NCBI GenBank assembly: GCA_016937575.1 | Contig: JAFHKN010000002.1 | Location: 124,001-188,000 of the forward strand | DNA: 64,000 nt | Reading direction: 5' to 3' | DNA from: Roseomonas aeriglobus | Lineage (GTDB): Bacteria > Pseudomonadota > Alphaproteobacteria > Sphingomonadales > Sphingomonadaceae | Part shown: positions 8,883 through 16,796 of the stretch, piece by piece | How positions within the stretch are numbered: the stretch's first letter is position 1 | Layout of the letters: every line of letters begins with the position of its first letter | Position numbers and translations under genes: made by a program | Notes under the pieces: model-generated | Seen by the model: the letters and a program-made list of their open reading frames with translations, nothing else | What the model was told of the DNA's origin: nothing | The model's database searches: none

Positions 8883-9145
8883 AGATCGTCTGGACGCCGC
8901 AGGCGGTCGCCGACCGCGATCCAGTGGCGGCGGTCAGGATGGACCAGCGATTTAGCGATGCGGTTGCCGGGCTGGCCGAGTTTCCCTTGCGCGGACACCC
9001 TGGTGAAGTGGCAGGGACGCGCGAACTCACGCCGCACCGCAGCTATCGGCTGGTGTACGAGGTCGTCGATGACACGGTGTGGATTCTGGTTCTGATCCAC
9101 AGCGCCCGTCTCTGGCCGCCGCTGTCGGATATCGGCGCCGAATAG
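8879..9145 (+). CDS. RelE/ParE-family toxin with probable internal deletion
   Basis: GTG start overlapping the antitoxin stop. The 88-aa protein matches the family at the N-terminus (MKIVWTPQAVADRD) and in the C-terminal core (GTREL, YRLVYEV, ILVLIHSARLWPP). Family members carry about 10 residues between ADRD and the following PVAA segment (helix residues of the type AIWDYIEADN). Here ADRD runs directly into PVAAV, so part of the helical hairpin appears missing and toxicity is doubtful. The reading frame is otherwise intact. Target unknown (gyrase for ParE, mRNA for RelE). Confidence 0.75.
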   Translation: MKIVWTPQAVADRDPVAAVRMDQRFSDAVAGLAEFPLRGHPGEVAGTRELTPHRSYRLVYEVVDDTVWILVLIHSARLWPPLSDIGAE

Positions 9146-9176
9146 AGAAAGCGGGCCGCCCTTTCGGACGACCCGC
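9145..9176 (-). terminator. Rho-independent terminator of the outer membrane protein gene
   Basis: Read on the minus strand, an 11-bp stem (two G-U pairs) with a GAAA tetraloop is followed by TTTCTC. It lies downstream of the minus-strand gene at 9239-9844 and also just after the toxin gene, so it may serve both convergent transcripts. A second perfect 8-bp hairpin (GGCCCGGC/GCCGGGCC, 9200-9224) lies between it and the gene. Confidence 0.72.
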
Positions 9177-9238
9177 CTCCCATTTACGCAAGATTACCGG
9201 GCCCGGCTGTTACGCCGCCGGGCCAAAGCGTCGTCCGC

Positions 9239-9844
9239 TTAGAAGTGGGTGACCACACCCAGCGTCGGACGGAAGCTGTGAGCGTTGCCGAAGGTCGACA
9301 CTTCACCACGCAGACGGAAGCCCGAGTTGCCGGTGATGCCGCCGAGGCCAATGCTCTTCGGGCCGACTTCGAAACCGATGCCGTAGGTGATGTCGTCATA
9401 GTCGCGGTTGGTCGGGACGCGCTTGGCGAAGTTGACCCACTGATAGCCGACCTTGCCGTAGATGAGGCCCGAGTCACCCGCGCGCAGACCGAAGCGGCCG
9501 GCCGCACCATACTGCCAGTCGATATCGCCCGACACGCCCTTGGCGACGTTACCTTCGGCACCGACGAACACCGGGCCCAGCGGCACGTTGACGCCGACCA
9601 GACCTTCGACCAGGCTGCCGTTCAGCTTGTCGCGACGGGTGACGGGCGGGATACCCGCGCGGTTGCCTTCGCTGTCGAACTGTTCCCAGCCACCACGGAT
9701 GCCGAAGTACGGCTCGATGCCGAAGGCGCGGGTGCCATCGGGGGCGGTGACCGTGTCGGTCGGGGCGGTGGACGCGTCCTGCGCGAACGCAGGCACAGCA
9801 AGGGTCGTGGCCGCAAGCGCGGCAGCGGTCAGGATCTTACGCAT
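9239..9844 (-). CDS. Outer membrane beta-barrel protein (opacity/porin-like family)
   Basis: A 201-aa exported protein with a clear signal peptide (about 1-21, ending AVPAFA). The rest has alternating hydrophobic strands typical of an 8-stranded barrel (FGIRGGWEQF, GLIYGKVGYQWVNF, DDITYGIGFEVG, FRLRGEVSTFG) and ends in aromatic Phe (VVTHF), the usual barrel-assembly signal. An AAGAAGG RBS precedes the ATG. It is monocistronic, with its own terminator and a 268-base upstream region that should hold its promoter. The function may be structural or adhesive; no substrate is evident. Confidence 0.8.
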   Translation of the reverse strand: MRKILTAAALAATTLAVPAFAQDASTAPTDTVTAPDGTRAFGIEPYFGIRGGWEQFDSEGNRAGIPPVTRRDKLNGSLVEGLVGVNVPLGPVFVGAEGNVAKGVSGDIDWQYGAAGRFGLRAGDSGLIYGKVGYQWVNFAKRVPTNRDYDDITYGIGFEVGPKSIGLGGITGNSGFRLRGEVSTFGNAHSFRPTLGVVTHF

Positions 9845-10112
9845 AGTAAACCTTCTTCGTTACAGTGTCGGACGAGGCGGGCCGATTGAGGCGTGCCGTG
9901 TCCGTCCAGGGACCTGCTGAATGCCGACACGCGCCGATTGTTGCGCCGCACCCTCAAAAAAGCGGCGGAAAACTAACATTGTTGCACTTCTGCCACGGTT
10001 TCTTGCTGGTCCATGAACGAAATCAGGCGGTCGTGTGGCGCCAACCTGTCCTGTTGATGCCGATTAAGGCAGGCCGTCTGGAACCGTCGGGCGACAGCAG
10101 CGATAAGCGGAC

Positions 10113-11348
10113 ATGATCCGATTCCTTCGCTTGTCCGGCGCAGTCCTGGTGTGGCTTGCGATCCTTGCGCTGCTGGCGGTGGTCATCGTTCCCCGGTTTC
10201 TCGACCGGCGCTATTACGAGGGGCCGGTGTCGGGGCATTTCGACGGACAACGGTTCTTCAACCCGGATGGTGAGGACACCGTCCGCCTGCCATCGGGCGG
10301 GGGACGCGGTGGTTTCCTCTGGCGGCAGGCGACCGGCAGCGACGGCCGGCCGGACTGGCCGACGCAGGTCGCCGTGACGCCCGCCACACCGGCGGCGCGC
10401 GTTGCGGGCGACGCGATGGTCGCGACCTGGGTCGGCCATGCGACGGTGCTGGTCCAGACCGCCGGGCTCAATATCCTGACCGATCCGGTGTGGAGCGAGC
10501 GCGCCGGTCCGTTCGGCTTCGGCCCAAAGCGCGTGGCGCCGCCGGGCATCGCTCTGGCTCACCTGCCGAAGATCGATCTGATCGTCGTCAGCCACAATCA
10601 CTATGACCACCTCGATCTCGCGACGCTCAAGCGCCTCTGGGATCGTGACCGGCCGCTGATCGTCACCGGGCTGGGTAACGGAGCGCTGATGCGCTCGGCC
10701 GGCATCGGCGCGGTCGAACTCGACTGGCGCAACGCCGCCGTGCTGACCGACACCGGCGTCGAGATCGAGGGCAACGGGGTACCGCGCTGCGATCCGTTCG
10801 GCGCATGCCCGCGCGACCGGGCAACCGTGTTCGTCACGCGCAACCATCACTGGTCGAGCCGCTGGTTCACCGACCGCAACCGCGCGCTGTGGTCCAGCTT
10901 CGTCATCCGGACGGGCAGCGGCACCATCTTCTTCGCGGGCGACACCGGCTTCGGCGACGGGCGCTGGCCCGCGGAGGCGGCGAAATTCGGCACCCCGCGC
11001 CTCGCGATCCTCCCCATCGGCGCCTTCCGGTTCGAACCCGGCCAGATGGGCACGGGCAGCCATATCGGCCCGGTCGATGCGGTCGAGGTATACCGCCGGC
11101 TGGGCGCGCAGACCGCGATCCCCATCCACTGGGGCACGTTTCGCCTGAGCTACGAGGCGTATGACACGCCGCCGAAGCTGCTGGCCGCGGCGACGCGGTG
11201 CACCGGGCAACAGGGTTTTGCGCCGGTCGCGATCGGGGTGCCGTTCGTCGTTCCACCGCTGACCGATCGACGCGCCGCTCCGCCGCCGATGGACCGCGAC
11301 GCTCTGCTCCGGTGCCTCGACACGCCTGCGGTACGTGCGCTGCGATGA
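10113..11348 (+). CDS. Membrane-anchored metallo-beta-lactamase-fold hydrolase (NAPE-PLD/UlaG-like)
   Basis: A 411-aa protein with one N-terminal membrane segment (about 8-27) and a metallo-hydrolase domain. The zinc motif is SHNHYDHLD (His161, His163, Asp165, His166), preceded by WVGHATVLVQ (His109). Further ligand candidates are TRNHHW, FAGDTGFG and PIHWGTF. The WxGHAT and NHYDH pattern is that of the NAPE-phospholipase D/RomA-like branch, which acts on lipids or phosphodiesters; the substrate here is unknown. It overlaps the next gene by 4 bases (ATGA). Confidence 0.85.
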   Translation: MIRFLRLSGAVLVWLAILALLAVVIVPRFLDRRYYEGPVSGHFDGQRFFNPDGEDTVRLPSGGGRGGFLWRQATGSDGRPDWPTQVAVTPATPAARVAGDAMVATWVGHATVLVQTAGLNILTDPVWSERAGPFGFGPKRVAPPGIALAHLPKIDLIVVSHNHYDHLDLATLKRLWDRDRPLIVTGLGNGALMRSAGIGAVELDWRNAAVLTDTGVEIEGNGVPRCDPFGACPRDRATVFVTRNHHWSSRWFTDRNRALWSSFVIRTGSGTIFFAGDTGFGDGRWPAEAAKFGTPRLAILPIGAFRFEPGQMGTGSHIGPVDAVEVYRRLGAQTAIPIHWGTFRLSYEAYDTPPKLLAAATRCTGQQGFAPVAIGVPFVVPPLTDRRAAPPPMDRDALLRCLDTPAVRALR

Positions 11349-11707
11349 GCGCCTATTACGTCACCGCGATCGACCGCATCGGCTGGGCGCTCGCCGTCGG
11401 GGGTGCGGCCGGCGGGGTGGTCGCCGGGGCCCTGGCAGGTCGAAGCGGCCCTAACGGGATCATGGGCGCTGCTGCGCTCGGCACGCTCGCCACTTGGGTC
11501 GTGCTGATCCTGGTCGCGGTGCCGATCTGGACGTGGTTCCACCACCGCAGCCGCCGGGACCCGGCGACGGCCGCATTGCTGGGCAGCGGACTGGGGCTGG
11601 TGCTCGGCCTCTTCACCGGGGCGCTGCTGGCGGCATTGGCTGCGACGATGTGTGGCGCGGTAATCGGTTGGCTGATGCAGCGCGTGGGCTATCGTCGGCT
11701 GTTCTGA
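11345..11707 (+). CDS. Hypothetical small membrane protein
   Basis: A 120-aa product starting at the ATG that overlaps the upstream stop; longer frames are antisense-like artefacts. Three hydrophobic segments are visible: about 13-32 (GWALAVGGAAGGVVAGALAG), 40-60 (LATWVVLILVAVPIW) and 74-105 (GLVLGLFTGALLAALA). They are Gly/Ala rich, resembling glycine-zipper packing. I do not recognise a family. The coupling suggests it serves or anchors the upstream hydrolase. Confidence 0.65.
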   Translation: MSAYYVTAIDRIGWALAVGGAAGGVVAGALAGRSGPNGIMGAAALGTLATWVVLILVAVPIWTWFHHRSRRDPATAALLGSGLGLVLGLFTGALLAALAATMCGAVIGWLMQRVGYRRLF

Positions 11708-11746
11708 CGCGTTGCGCGTCCGCGCGTGATCCCCATATGTACCACC

Positions 11747-13948
11747 ATGGTCATCCAGATCCGCAAGAGCCTCGACGAACCTGAAACCGATCAGAGCTTC
11801 GTGCCGCACCGCCCGGCGCGCCCGCTTAAGGCGGAGGGGGGCCGGCGGTTCGAGATCGTCAGCGAATATCAGCCCTCGGGCGACCAGCCGACCGCGATTG
11901 CAGAACTGGTGACGCAGGTCGAGGCTGGCGAGCGCGACCAGGTGCTGCTGGGTGTCACCGGCTCGGGCAAGACCTTCACCATGGCGCAGGTGATCGAACG
12001 CGTGCAGCGCCCCGCGCTGATCCTCGCGCCCAACAAGATCCTGGCCGCGCAGCTCTATGGCGAGATGAAGTCGTTCTTCCCGAACAACGCGGTCGAATAT
12101 TTCGTCAGCTACTACGACTATTATCAGCCCGAGGCCTATGTGCCGCGGTCGGATACCTATATCGAAAAGGAAAGCTCGACCAACGAGGCGATCGACCGGA
12201 TGCGCCACTCGGCGACGCGGTCGCTGCTGGAGCGTGACGACGTCATCATCGTCGCCTCGGTCAGCTGTCTCTACGGCATCGGTTCGGTCGAGACCTATTC
12301 GGCGATGATCTTCGACCTGAAGAAGGGCCAGAGCGTCGACCAGCGCGAAATCGTCCGCAAGCTGGTCGCGCTTCAGTACAAGCGCAACGACGCCGCGTTC
12401 CAGCGCGGCAACTTCCGCGTGCGGGGCGACAATCTCGAAATCTTCCCCTCGCACTATGAAGACAGTGCCTGGCGGATATCGTTCTTCGGCGACGACATCG
12501 AGGAGATCGTCGAGTTCGATCCGCTTACGGGCAAGAAGGTGGCGAGCCTCGACTATGTCCGCGTCTATGCGAACAGTCACTATGTGACGCCGGGACCGAC
12601 GCTGAAGCAGGCGACCGAAGCGATCAAGTTCGAGCTGGCCGACCGGCTGCAGGAATTGATCGGCGAGGGCAAGCTGCTGGAGGCGCAGCGGCTGGAGCAG
12701 CGTACGAACTTCGATCTCGAGATGATCGCGGCGACCGGCAGTTGTGCGGGGATCGAGAACTACAGCCGTTTCCTGACCGGGCGTCTGCCCGGTGAGCCGC
12801 CGCCTACCCTGTTCGAGTATCTGCCCGAAAACGCGCTGCTGTTCGTCGACGAAAGCCATCAGACGATCGGGCAGATCAACGGCATGTCGCGTGGCGACCA
12901 CCGGCGCAAGATCACGCTGGCCGAATATGGCTTTCGCCTGCCCTCGGCGATCGACAATCGCCCTCTACGCTTCAACGAATGGGACGCGATGCGTCCCCAG
13001 ACCACCTATGTCTCGGCGACGCCGGGCGAGTGGGAGATGGAGCAGACCGGCGGCGTCTTTGCCGAACAGGTCATCCGCCCGACCGGCCTGATCGACCCGC
13101 CGGTCGAGATTCGCCCGGTCGAGGAACAGGTCCAGGACCTGATCCAGGAATGCAAGAAGACGACGCAGCTCGGGTACCGCACGCTCGTCACCACGCTGAC
13201 CAAGCGGATGGCGGAGGATCTGACCGAATATATGCACGAAGCGGGACTGAAGGTCCGCTACATGCATTCGGACGTCGAGACGCTGGAGCGTATCGAGCTG
13301 ATCCGCGACCTGCGCCTCGGCGTCTATGACGTCCTTATCGGCATCAACCTGCTGCGCGAGGGCCTCGACATTCCCGAATGCGGGCTGGTCGCGATCCTCG
13401 ATGCGGACAAGGAGGGTTTCCTGCGCTCCGAAACGTCGCTGATCCAGACCATCGGCCGTGCCGCGCGTAACGTCGAGGGGCGGGTGATCCTCTATGCCGA
13501 TCGCATGACCGGCAGCATGGAACGCGCGATCAACGAGACGAACCGCCGCCGCGAAAAGCAGATGGCGTATAATGCCGAACACGGCATCACGCCGGCGACC
13601 GTCAAGAAGAACATCGGCGACATCATCGCCCATGTCGCATCCAAGGATCAGGTCACCGTCGAGATCGACGAGGACCGCCCGCACATGGTCGGCCACAATC
13701 TGCGCGCGTACATCGAGGAACTCGAAAAGAAGATGCGCGATGCAGCGGCGAATCTGGAGTTCGAGGAGGCCGGTCGTCTTCGCGACGAAATTCGCAGCCT
13801 GGAACAGGAAGAGCTCGGCCTGCCGGTCTCCGAACACAAGGCGCCGGTGATGGGCCGGTCGAACGAAGGAAAGCCGGGGACACGCAAGACCCGGTATGGC
13901 AAACAGCAGAAGATGCGGATGGCTGGCGGCTCGCGGCGGGGGCGGTAG
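11747..13948 (+). CDS. uvrB: Excinuclease ABC subunit B
   Basis: Damage-verification helicase of nucleotide excision repair; works with UvrA and UvrC. I chose ATG 11747 (733 aa), since the sphingomonad N-terminus typically begins at MxIQIR and the upstream GTG adds only seven unlikely residues. Visible motifs: Walker A GVTGSGKT (69-76), the beta-hairpin region [12 protein letters not shown], helicase motifs VDESH and YVSATPG, and the C-terminal UVR motif near [18 protein letters not shown]. The last 40 residues are basic. Length and motifs are normal. Confidence 0.97.
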   Translation: MVIQIRKSLDEPETDQSFVPHRPARPLKAEGGRRFEIVSEYQPSGDQPTAIAELVTQVEAGERDQVLLGVTGSGKTFTMAQVIERVQRPALILAPNKILAAQLYGEMKSFFPNNAVEYFVSYYDYYQPEAYVPRSDTYIEKESSTNEAIDRMRHSATRSLLERDDVIIVASVSCLYGIGSVETYSAMIFDLKKGQSVDQREIVRKLVALQYKRNDAAFQRGNFRVRGDNLEIFPSHYEDSAWRISFFGDDIEEIVEFDPLTGKKVASLDYVRVYANSHYVTPGPTLKQATEAIKFELADRLQELIGEGKLLEAQRLEQRTNFDLEMIAATGSCAGIENYSRFLTGRLPGEPPPTLFEYLPENALLFVDESHQTIGQINGMSRGDHRRKITLAEYGFRLPSAIDNRPLRFNEWDAMRPQTTYVSATPGEWEMEQTGGVFAEQVIRPTGLIDPPVEIRPVEEQVQDLIQECKKTTQLGYRTLVTTLTKRMAEDLTEYMHEAGLKVRYMHSDVETLERIELIRDLRLGVYDVLIGINLLREGLDIPECGLVAILDADKEGFLRSETSLIQTIGRAARNVEGRVILYADRMTGSMERAINETNRRREKQMAYNAEHGITPATVKKNIGDIIAHVASKDQVTVEIDEDRPHMVGHNLRAYIEELEKKMRDAAANLEFEEAGRLRDEIRSLEQEELGLPVSEHKAPVMGRSNEGKPGTRKTRYGKQQKMRMAGGSRRGR

Positions 13949-14041
13949 TTAAGCTCTGTGGTGGCCCGTGGTTGCCGAAATAATGGTTGAAGCGCGAGTC
14001 GGCGTGCTCTCAATAGGCGGCTCACATTTGGAGTGGGCACC

Positions 14042-14325
14042 GTGATCCTGACTTTCGCTGATCCGGAACGGAGCGGGTTTGGCTTCGGCAATGAAGCCGG
14101 AAGCTTCCATCCGACATTCAGCACACTGCTCGTCGTAAACTTCGGCAACTCGACGGTGCCGATCGCCTCGACGACATGCGCGTGCCGCCCGGCAACCGCT
14201 TGGAGGAGTTGAAGGGCGACCGCAAAGGGACATATAGTATCCGCATCAACGATCAGTGGCGGATCACCTTCCGCTGGTCAAACGGAGGCGCGGACGATGT
14301 CCGGATCGAGGATTATCATCGCTGA
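14042..14325 (+). pseudogene. higB: Degraded HigB-family toxin gene
   Basis: Starts with GTG (14042) behind a TTGGAG-type RBS and reads MILTFAD, the usual HigB opening. It then loses frame at about 14063-14065 (one base appears missing in CCGG). In the corrected frame it continues TERVWLRQ, meets an in-frame TGA at 14092-14094 where Arg is expected (a C-to-T change), then [38 protein letters not shown] and [10 protein letters not shown] to TGA 14325. The C-terminal 77 codons are therefore clean HigB sequence. Two independent lesions make a true pseudogene more likely than a single sequencing error. The partner antitoxin follows 10 bases later. Confidence 0.8.
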
Positions 14326-14335
14326 GGAGGATCGG

Positions 14336-14617
14336 TTGGACAATGTCCATCCGGGCGACATCTTGCGCGAGGATTTCCTGATTGGGAGAGAAATTCCTAT
14401 CGCGGAAGTCGCCGAGAGTGCGCAGATCGATCCGGTCGTTCTGGCGGAGATCATCGCGAGCCGGCGTGACATCGATGCGTCGATCGATGCGCGGCTTACC
14501 CGATATTTCGGCATGTCGGACGGCTTTTTTCTGCGGCTGCAGAATAGCTATGACATGGAGGAGGTCGCTTACCGCGAGGCGGACGACCTTGCTAAGATCG
14601 TCCGCCGCGCCGCCTGA
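14336..14617 (+). CDS. higA: HigA-family antitoxin (Xre-type HTH)
   Basis: A 93-aa antitoxin. The preferred start is TTG 14336 because GAGGAGG (14324-14330) sits 5 bases upstream and overlaps the higB stop; an in-frame ATG at 14297 lies inside higB. The protein opens DNVHPGDILREDFL, typical of HigA, then shows a helix-turn-helix (IPIAEVAESAQIDPVVLAEI) and the conserved end TRYFGMSDGFFLRLQNSYD. It would autorepress its promoter and bind HigB, but the toxin is broken here. Confidence 0.82.
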   Translation: MDNVHPGDILREDFLIGREIPIAEVAESAQIDPVVLAEIIASRRDIDASIDARLTRYFGMSDGFFLRLQNSYDMEEVAYREADDLAKIVRRAA

Positions 14618-14620
14618 CGC

Positions 14621-14995
14621 TCATCCCTCGCGAAGATCCTCCGTCCGCGTGCCGTAATAGCCCGCGACACGGTCCGCATAGGCCTGATCGAAGGTCGGGG
14701 CGTTGTTCGCCCAGCTCGGGCCGCCTTCCAGCAGGCGTTTGTCGACGGTGATCGTGTAGAGGTCATTGGCGACGTCGTAGATCAGCAGTTCGAACGGCAC
14801 GGCGTAGAAGCTCTTGCCCATGCCGAGGAAACCGCCGAGGCTGAGGACCGCATGAGTCGTGCGGCCGGTGCCTTTGTGGATCATCAGCGCGTGAACGGTG
14901 CCGACGGTGTTGCCGTCGCGGCTCTGAACCTTCAGCGTGTGGGCGACGTTCGCCTGGACCAGCAGGATCGTTCCGGCGTCGAGTTCGGTGCTCAT
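14621..14995 (-). CDS. PRC-barrel domain-containing protein
   Basis: A 124-aa protein; ATG 14995 chosen as the first start after the divergent lipoprotein region. The sequence (LKVQSRDGNTVGTVHALMIH, THAVLSLGGFLGMGKSFYAVPFELL) matches the PRC-barrel fold with the phrase GGFLGMGKS/YAVPF common in small alphaproteobacterial PRC proteins. Such proteins may bind RNA or other proteins; a specific role is unknown. It is convergent with higA, with only 3 bases between the stops. Confidence 0.8.
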   Translation of the reverse strand: MSTELDAGTILLVQANVAHTLKVQSRDGNTVGTVHALMIHKGTGRTTHAVLSLGGFLGMGKSFYAVPFELLIYDVANDLYTITVDKRLLEGGPSWANNAPTFDQAYADRVAGYYGTRTEDLREG

Positions 14996-15134
14996 GTCTT
15001 TTAATCCTGATTCAGATTGCAAGCTGTCGGCATTGGGAACCGGCGGGGCGGGGCTCGGTTCCCCGAAGGCGGCGACCGGCCCGGCCGATCGGTGGTTGAG
15101 GCGGGCGGCACGCTGGTTCATGAGGCCCGATGTG

Positions 15135-15656
15135 ATGCGTTCTATCTTCCTTGCCGGCCTGGCCGGGCTCGTCGTCCTGTCCGCCTGCGTGCCGAAAGCC
15201 GAAGCGCCGGCGCCAGCGCCGATACGGCCCGTGCCGATCCCCGTCCGCACTCCGACGCCGCCGCCTGCGCCCCCGCCGTCGAGCGACTGGCGGGACTGGG
15301 CGTTGAGCCCGGGCACATGGCGATACGCGGCGGACCCACGCGGCAGCCGGGCGACCTTCGGCAGCGGCGCGGGACCCGCGCTGATGCTGACCTGCGACCG
15401 CGGCGCCAATTCCGTGCGCCTGACACGCACCGGCGTGTCGGCGGGCACGGTGACCGTGCGGACCAGCACAACGGCGCGCACGCTGGCGGTCCAGCCGGTG
15501 GCGGGTGGGGTCGAGGCGGTACTGCCCGCGGCTGACTCGTTGCTCGACGCGATGGGCTTCAGTCGCGGTCGTTTCGTGGTGGAGGGCGGCGGTGCGCCTC
15601 TGGTCGTTCCGGCGTGGCCGGAGGTCCTGCGCGTCGTCGAGGATTGCCGCGGCTGA
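15135..15656 (+). CDS. Hypothetical lipoprotein with proline-rich linker
   Basis: A 173-aa product from ATG 15135 (GAGG 9 bases upstream; ATG 15120 is an alternative). It has a lipoprotein signal ending VVLSAC, then a long Pro/Ala/Val linker (about 20-50) and a compact beta-rich domain beginning SSDWRDWALSPGTWRYA. The phrase SPGTWRY followed by MLTCDR is found in small sphingomonad envelope proteins of unknown function. It probably faces the periplasm. Divergent from the PRC-barrel gene. Confidence 0.7.
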   Translation: MRSIFLAGLAGLVVLSACVPKAEAPAPAPIRPVPIPVRTPTPPPAPPPSSDWRDWALSPGTWRYAADPRGSRATFGSGAGPALMLTCDRGANSVRLTRTGVSAGTVTVRTSTTARTLAVQPVAGGVEAVLPAADSLLDAMGFSRGRFVVEGGGAPLVVPAWPEVLRVVEDCRG

Positions 15657-15796
15657 GGCCCTTTGCCGGGAAGCGCGAGATACTGACGCGCTTTCTTCGC
15701 ATTACAAGTCTTGAAACCGGGGCCGACACGATTCACATTCCATCTGTGCCGAGCAACCGGCACGTTCGTGTTCAACAAGCGAAAGGAGGTGATCCG

Positions 15797-15853
15797 ATGT
15801 CTCATGGTTCAGCAGTGGGGTCGGTTCAGTTCGTTCGGGAGACGCGCTTCTGA
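15797..15853 (+). CDS. 18-residue small ORF with extreme Shine-Dalgarno sequence
   Basis: ATG 15797 to TGA 15853 encodes MSHGSAVGSVQFVRETRF. It is preceded by GAAAGGAGGTGATCC (15781-15795), complementary to the last 15 bases expected for the 16S rRNA, with 7 bases between GGAGG and ATG. This is far stronger than any other RBS in the window, so translation is very likely if it is transcribed. No membrane segment or known peptide family is visible. It may be a real microprotein or a leader whose translation controls the hairpins after it. Confidence 0.45.
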   Translation: MSHGSAVGSVQFVRETRF

Positions 15854-15994
15854 CCTGACGCGCGGATCAGGCGCTTGTCGCCGATCCGTGAGGGCGCGCG
15901 GGGGGTATCCTCCCCCAATCAACGCCGTCCGCATCAGGCATCAGAGGCCCGCATGGTCTCCCGGGCTGGAGCTCTCCGGCCGCTGACCATGTCG

Positions 15995-16042
15995 GAGGTC
16001 GTCGGGGTGGTAGAAGCCACCTCGGCGGCCTCTTTCATTTTT
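15995..16042 (+). terminator. Strong Rho-independent terminator of the small RNA element
   Basis: A 16-bp continuous stem including G-U pairs (15995-16010 with 16017-16032), a 6-base loop TAGAAG and a T-rich tail TTTCATTTTT (16033-16042). There is no annotated gene immediately upstream except the tiny ORF, which is why it supports a separate short transcript. Confidence 0.8.
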
Positions 16043-16322
16043 GCGGGCGGCCGGCGATTTGCGAAAGCAAGTCGCGGACCCGCGGCGGCGGGCGGCGGTG
16101 CCGCGCAGCGGCTCCGGCCGACGGCATGGCGTAACGGTTGTCGCTCGATCCACGACGCCTCAGTCATCCCGGATCAGGCCGGAATGACGGTGATTTGGCT
16201 ATGGCGGGCGCCGCAAAAAGCTGATGCGCGGGCTGCACTTTCCGCAGCAACGCCGAACCGCAAAACGCGGCGCTTCGACAAACGCAGCACGAACGGGTCA
16301 GGTCAGGCCGCTGCCCCCGACC
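16043..16322. other. Non-coding stretch with a short palindromic repeat
   Basis: Follows the small RNA terminator and runs to the stop of the minus-strand STAS-like gene. It contains a short repeat at 16161-16189 (CAGTCATCCCGG...CCGGAATGACG), of a kind common between alphaproteobacterial genes. Nothing else convincing is visible. Confidence 0.5.
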
Positions 16323-16718
16323 TTACGCCGCTTGCGCCACCTCGGGCGCCAGCACCCACGCCAGTGCCGCGTCGCGCGTTTCGAAGAAGCGGACTTCCGG
16401 CCGTTCGACCAGCAGGCGCTTCGCCTGGATGCGGGGCAGCATGCTGCCGGTGACGATACCGATGCGGCGCGAGCGGACCGCAGGGGTGCGCATCATTGCT
16501 TCCAGCGCCTCGGCGACGTCCTGAGACTGCGTGCCGGCTTGGGTATAGTCGCAGACCGAAACCGGCGGCTTGCCGGTCTCATCGAGCACGCGCTTGGCCG
16601 CGGCGGCGATCGCCTGGGCAAAGGCGCTGACGTCGGCGAGCGTCCAGAAGCCGATGATCGCGGACTCGAACAATCCCACGTCCACCCGGACGTCGACCTT
16701 GAAACGTGCTGTGTCCAT
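16323..16718 (-). CDS. Conserved hypothetical protein, STAS/SpoIIAA-like
   Basis: A 131-aa soluble protein without signal or membrane segments. Its alternating beta/alpha pattern (VDVGLFESAIIGFWTLADVS, ALEAMMRTPAVRSRRIGIVT, EVRFFETRDAALAWV) resembles the SpoIIAA-like/STAS fold of small alphaproteobacterial proteins; the final FxTxxxALxWL-type helix is typical. The role is unknown, perhaps in signalling or lipid binding. It has its own promoter region (16719-16796) and lies downstream of thyA on the same strand. Confidence 0.6.
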   Translation of the reverse strand: MDTARFKVDVRVDVGLFESAIIGFWTLADVSAFAQAIAAAAKRVLDETGKPPVSVCDYTQAGTQSQDVAEALEAMMRTPAVRSRRIGIVTGSMLPRIQAKRLLVERPEVRFFETRDAALAWVLAPEVAQAA

Positions 16719-16796
16719 GCACAGGCGGTCTGCGCCGGAATGATTTACAGTCAGTTGCTTGCTACTAAATTTTGCGACGAACCGCGCGGTTTCGGG

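Larger units (their letters stand above)
15781..16042 (+). ncRNA. Candidate structured (possibly dual-function) small RNA
   Basis: A 260-base stretch that no larger gene explains. In order it shows: 15 bases complementary to the 16S 3' end (15781-15795), an 18-codon ORF (15797-15853), a hairpin CGGATC/GATCCG with inner GGCG/CGCC (15863-15888), a competing pairing CCTGA/TCAGG (15854-15858 with 15867-15871), a G5/C5 hairpin (15900-15916), an ATGGTC/GACCAT stem (near 15953-15990) and a strong terminator (15995-16042). A TTGAAA at about 15712 could be part of a promoter. No Rfam family is recognised; the assignment is structural inference. Confidence 0.42.

Noticed and set aside
15781..15795. Fragment of a 16S rRNA gene on the minus strand
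   Set aside because: Only the last ~15 bases match; the bases that precede them in real 16S genes are absent, while an ATG lies at RBS distance on the plus strand.
15875..16453. 192-codon open frame across the small RNA terminator
   Set aside because: It runs through a strong terminator into the antisense of the STAS-like gene, with no RBS and low-complexity composition.
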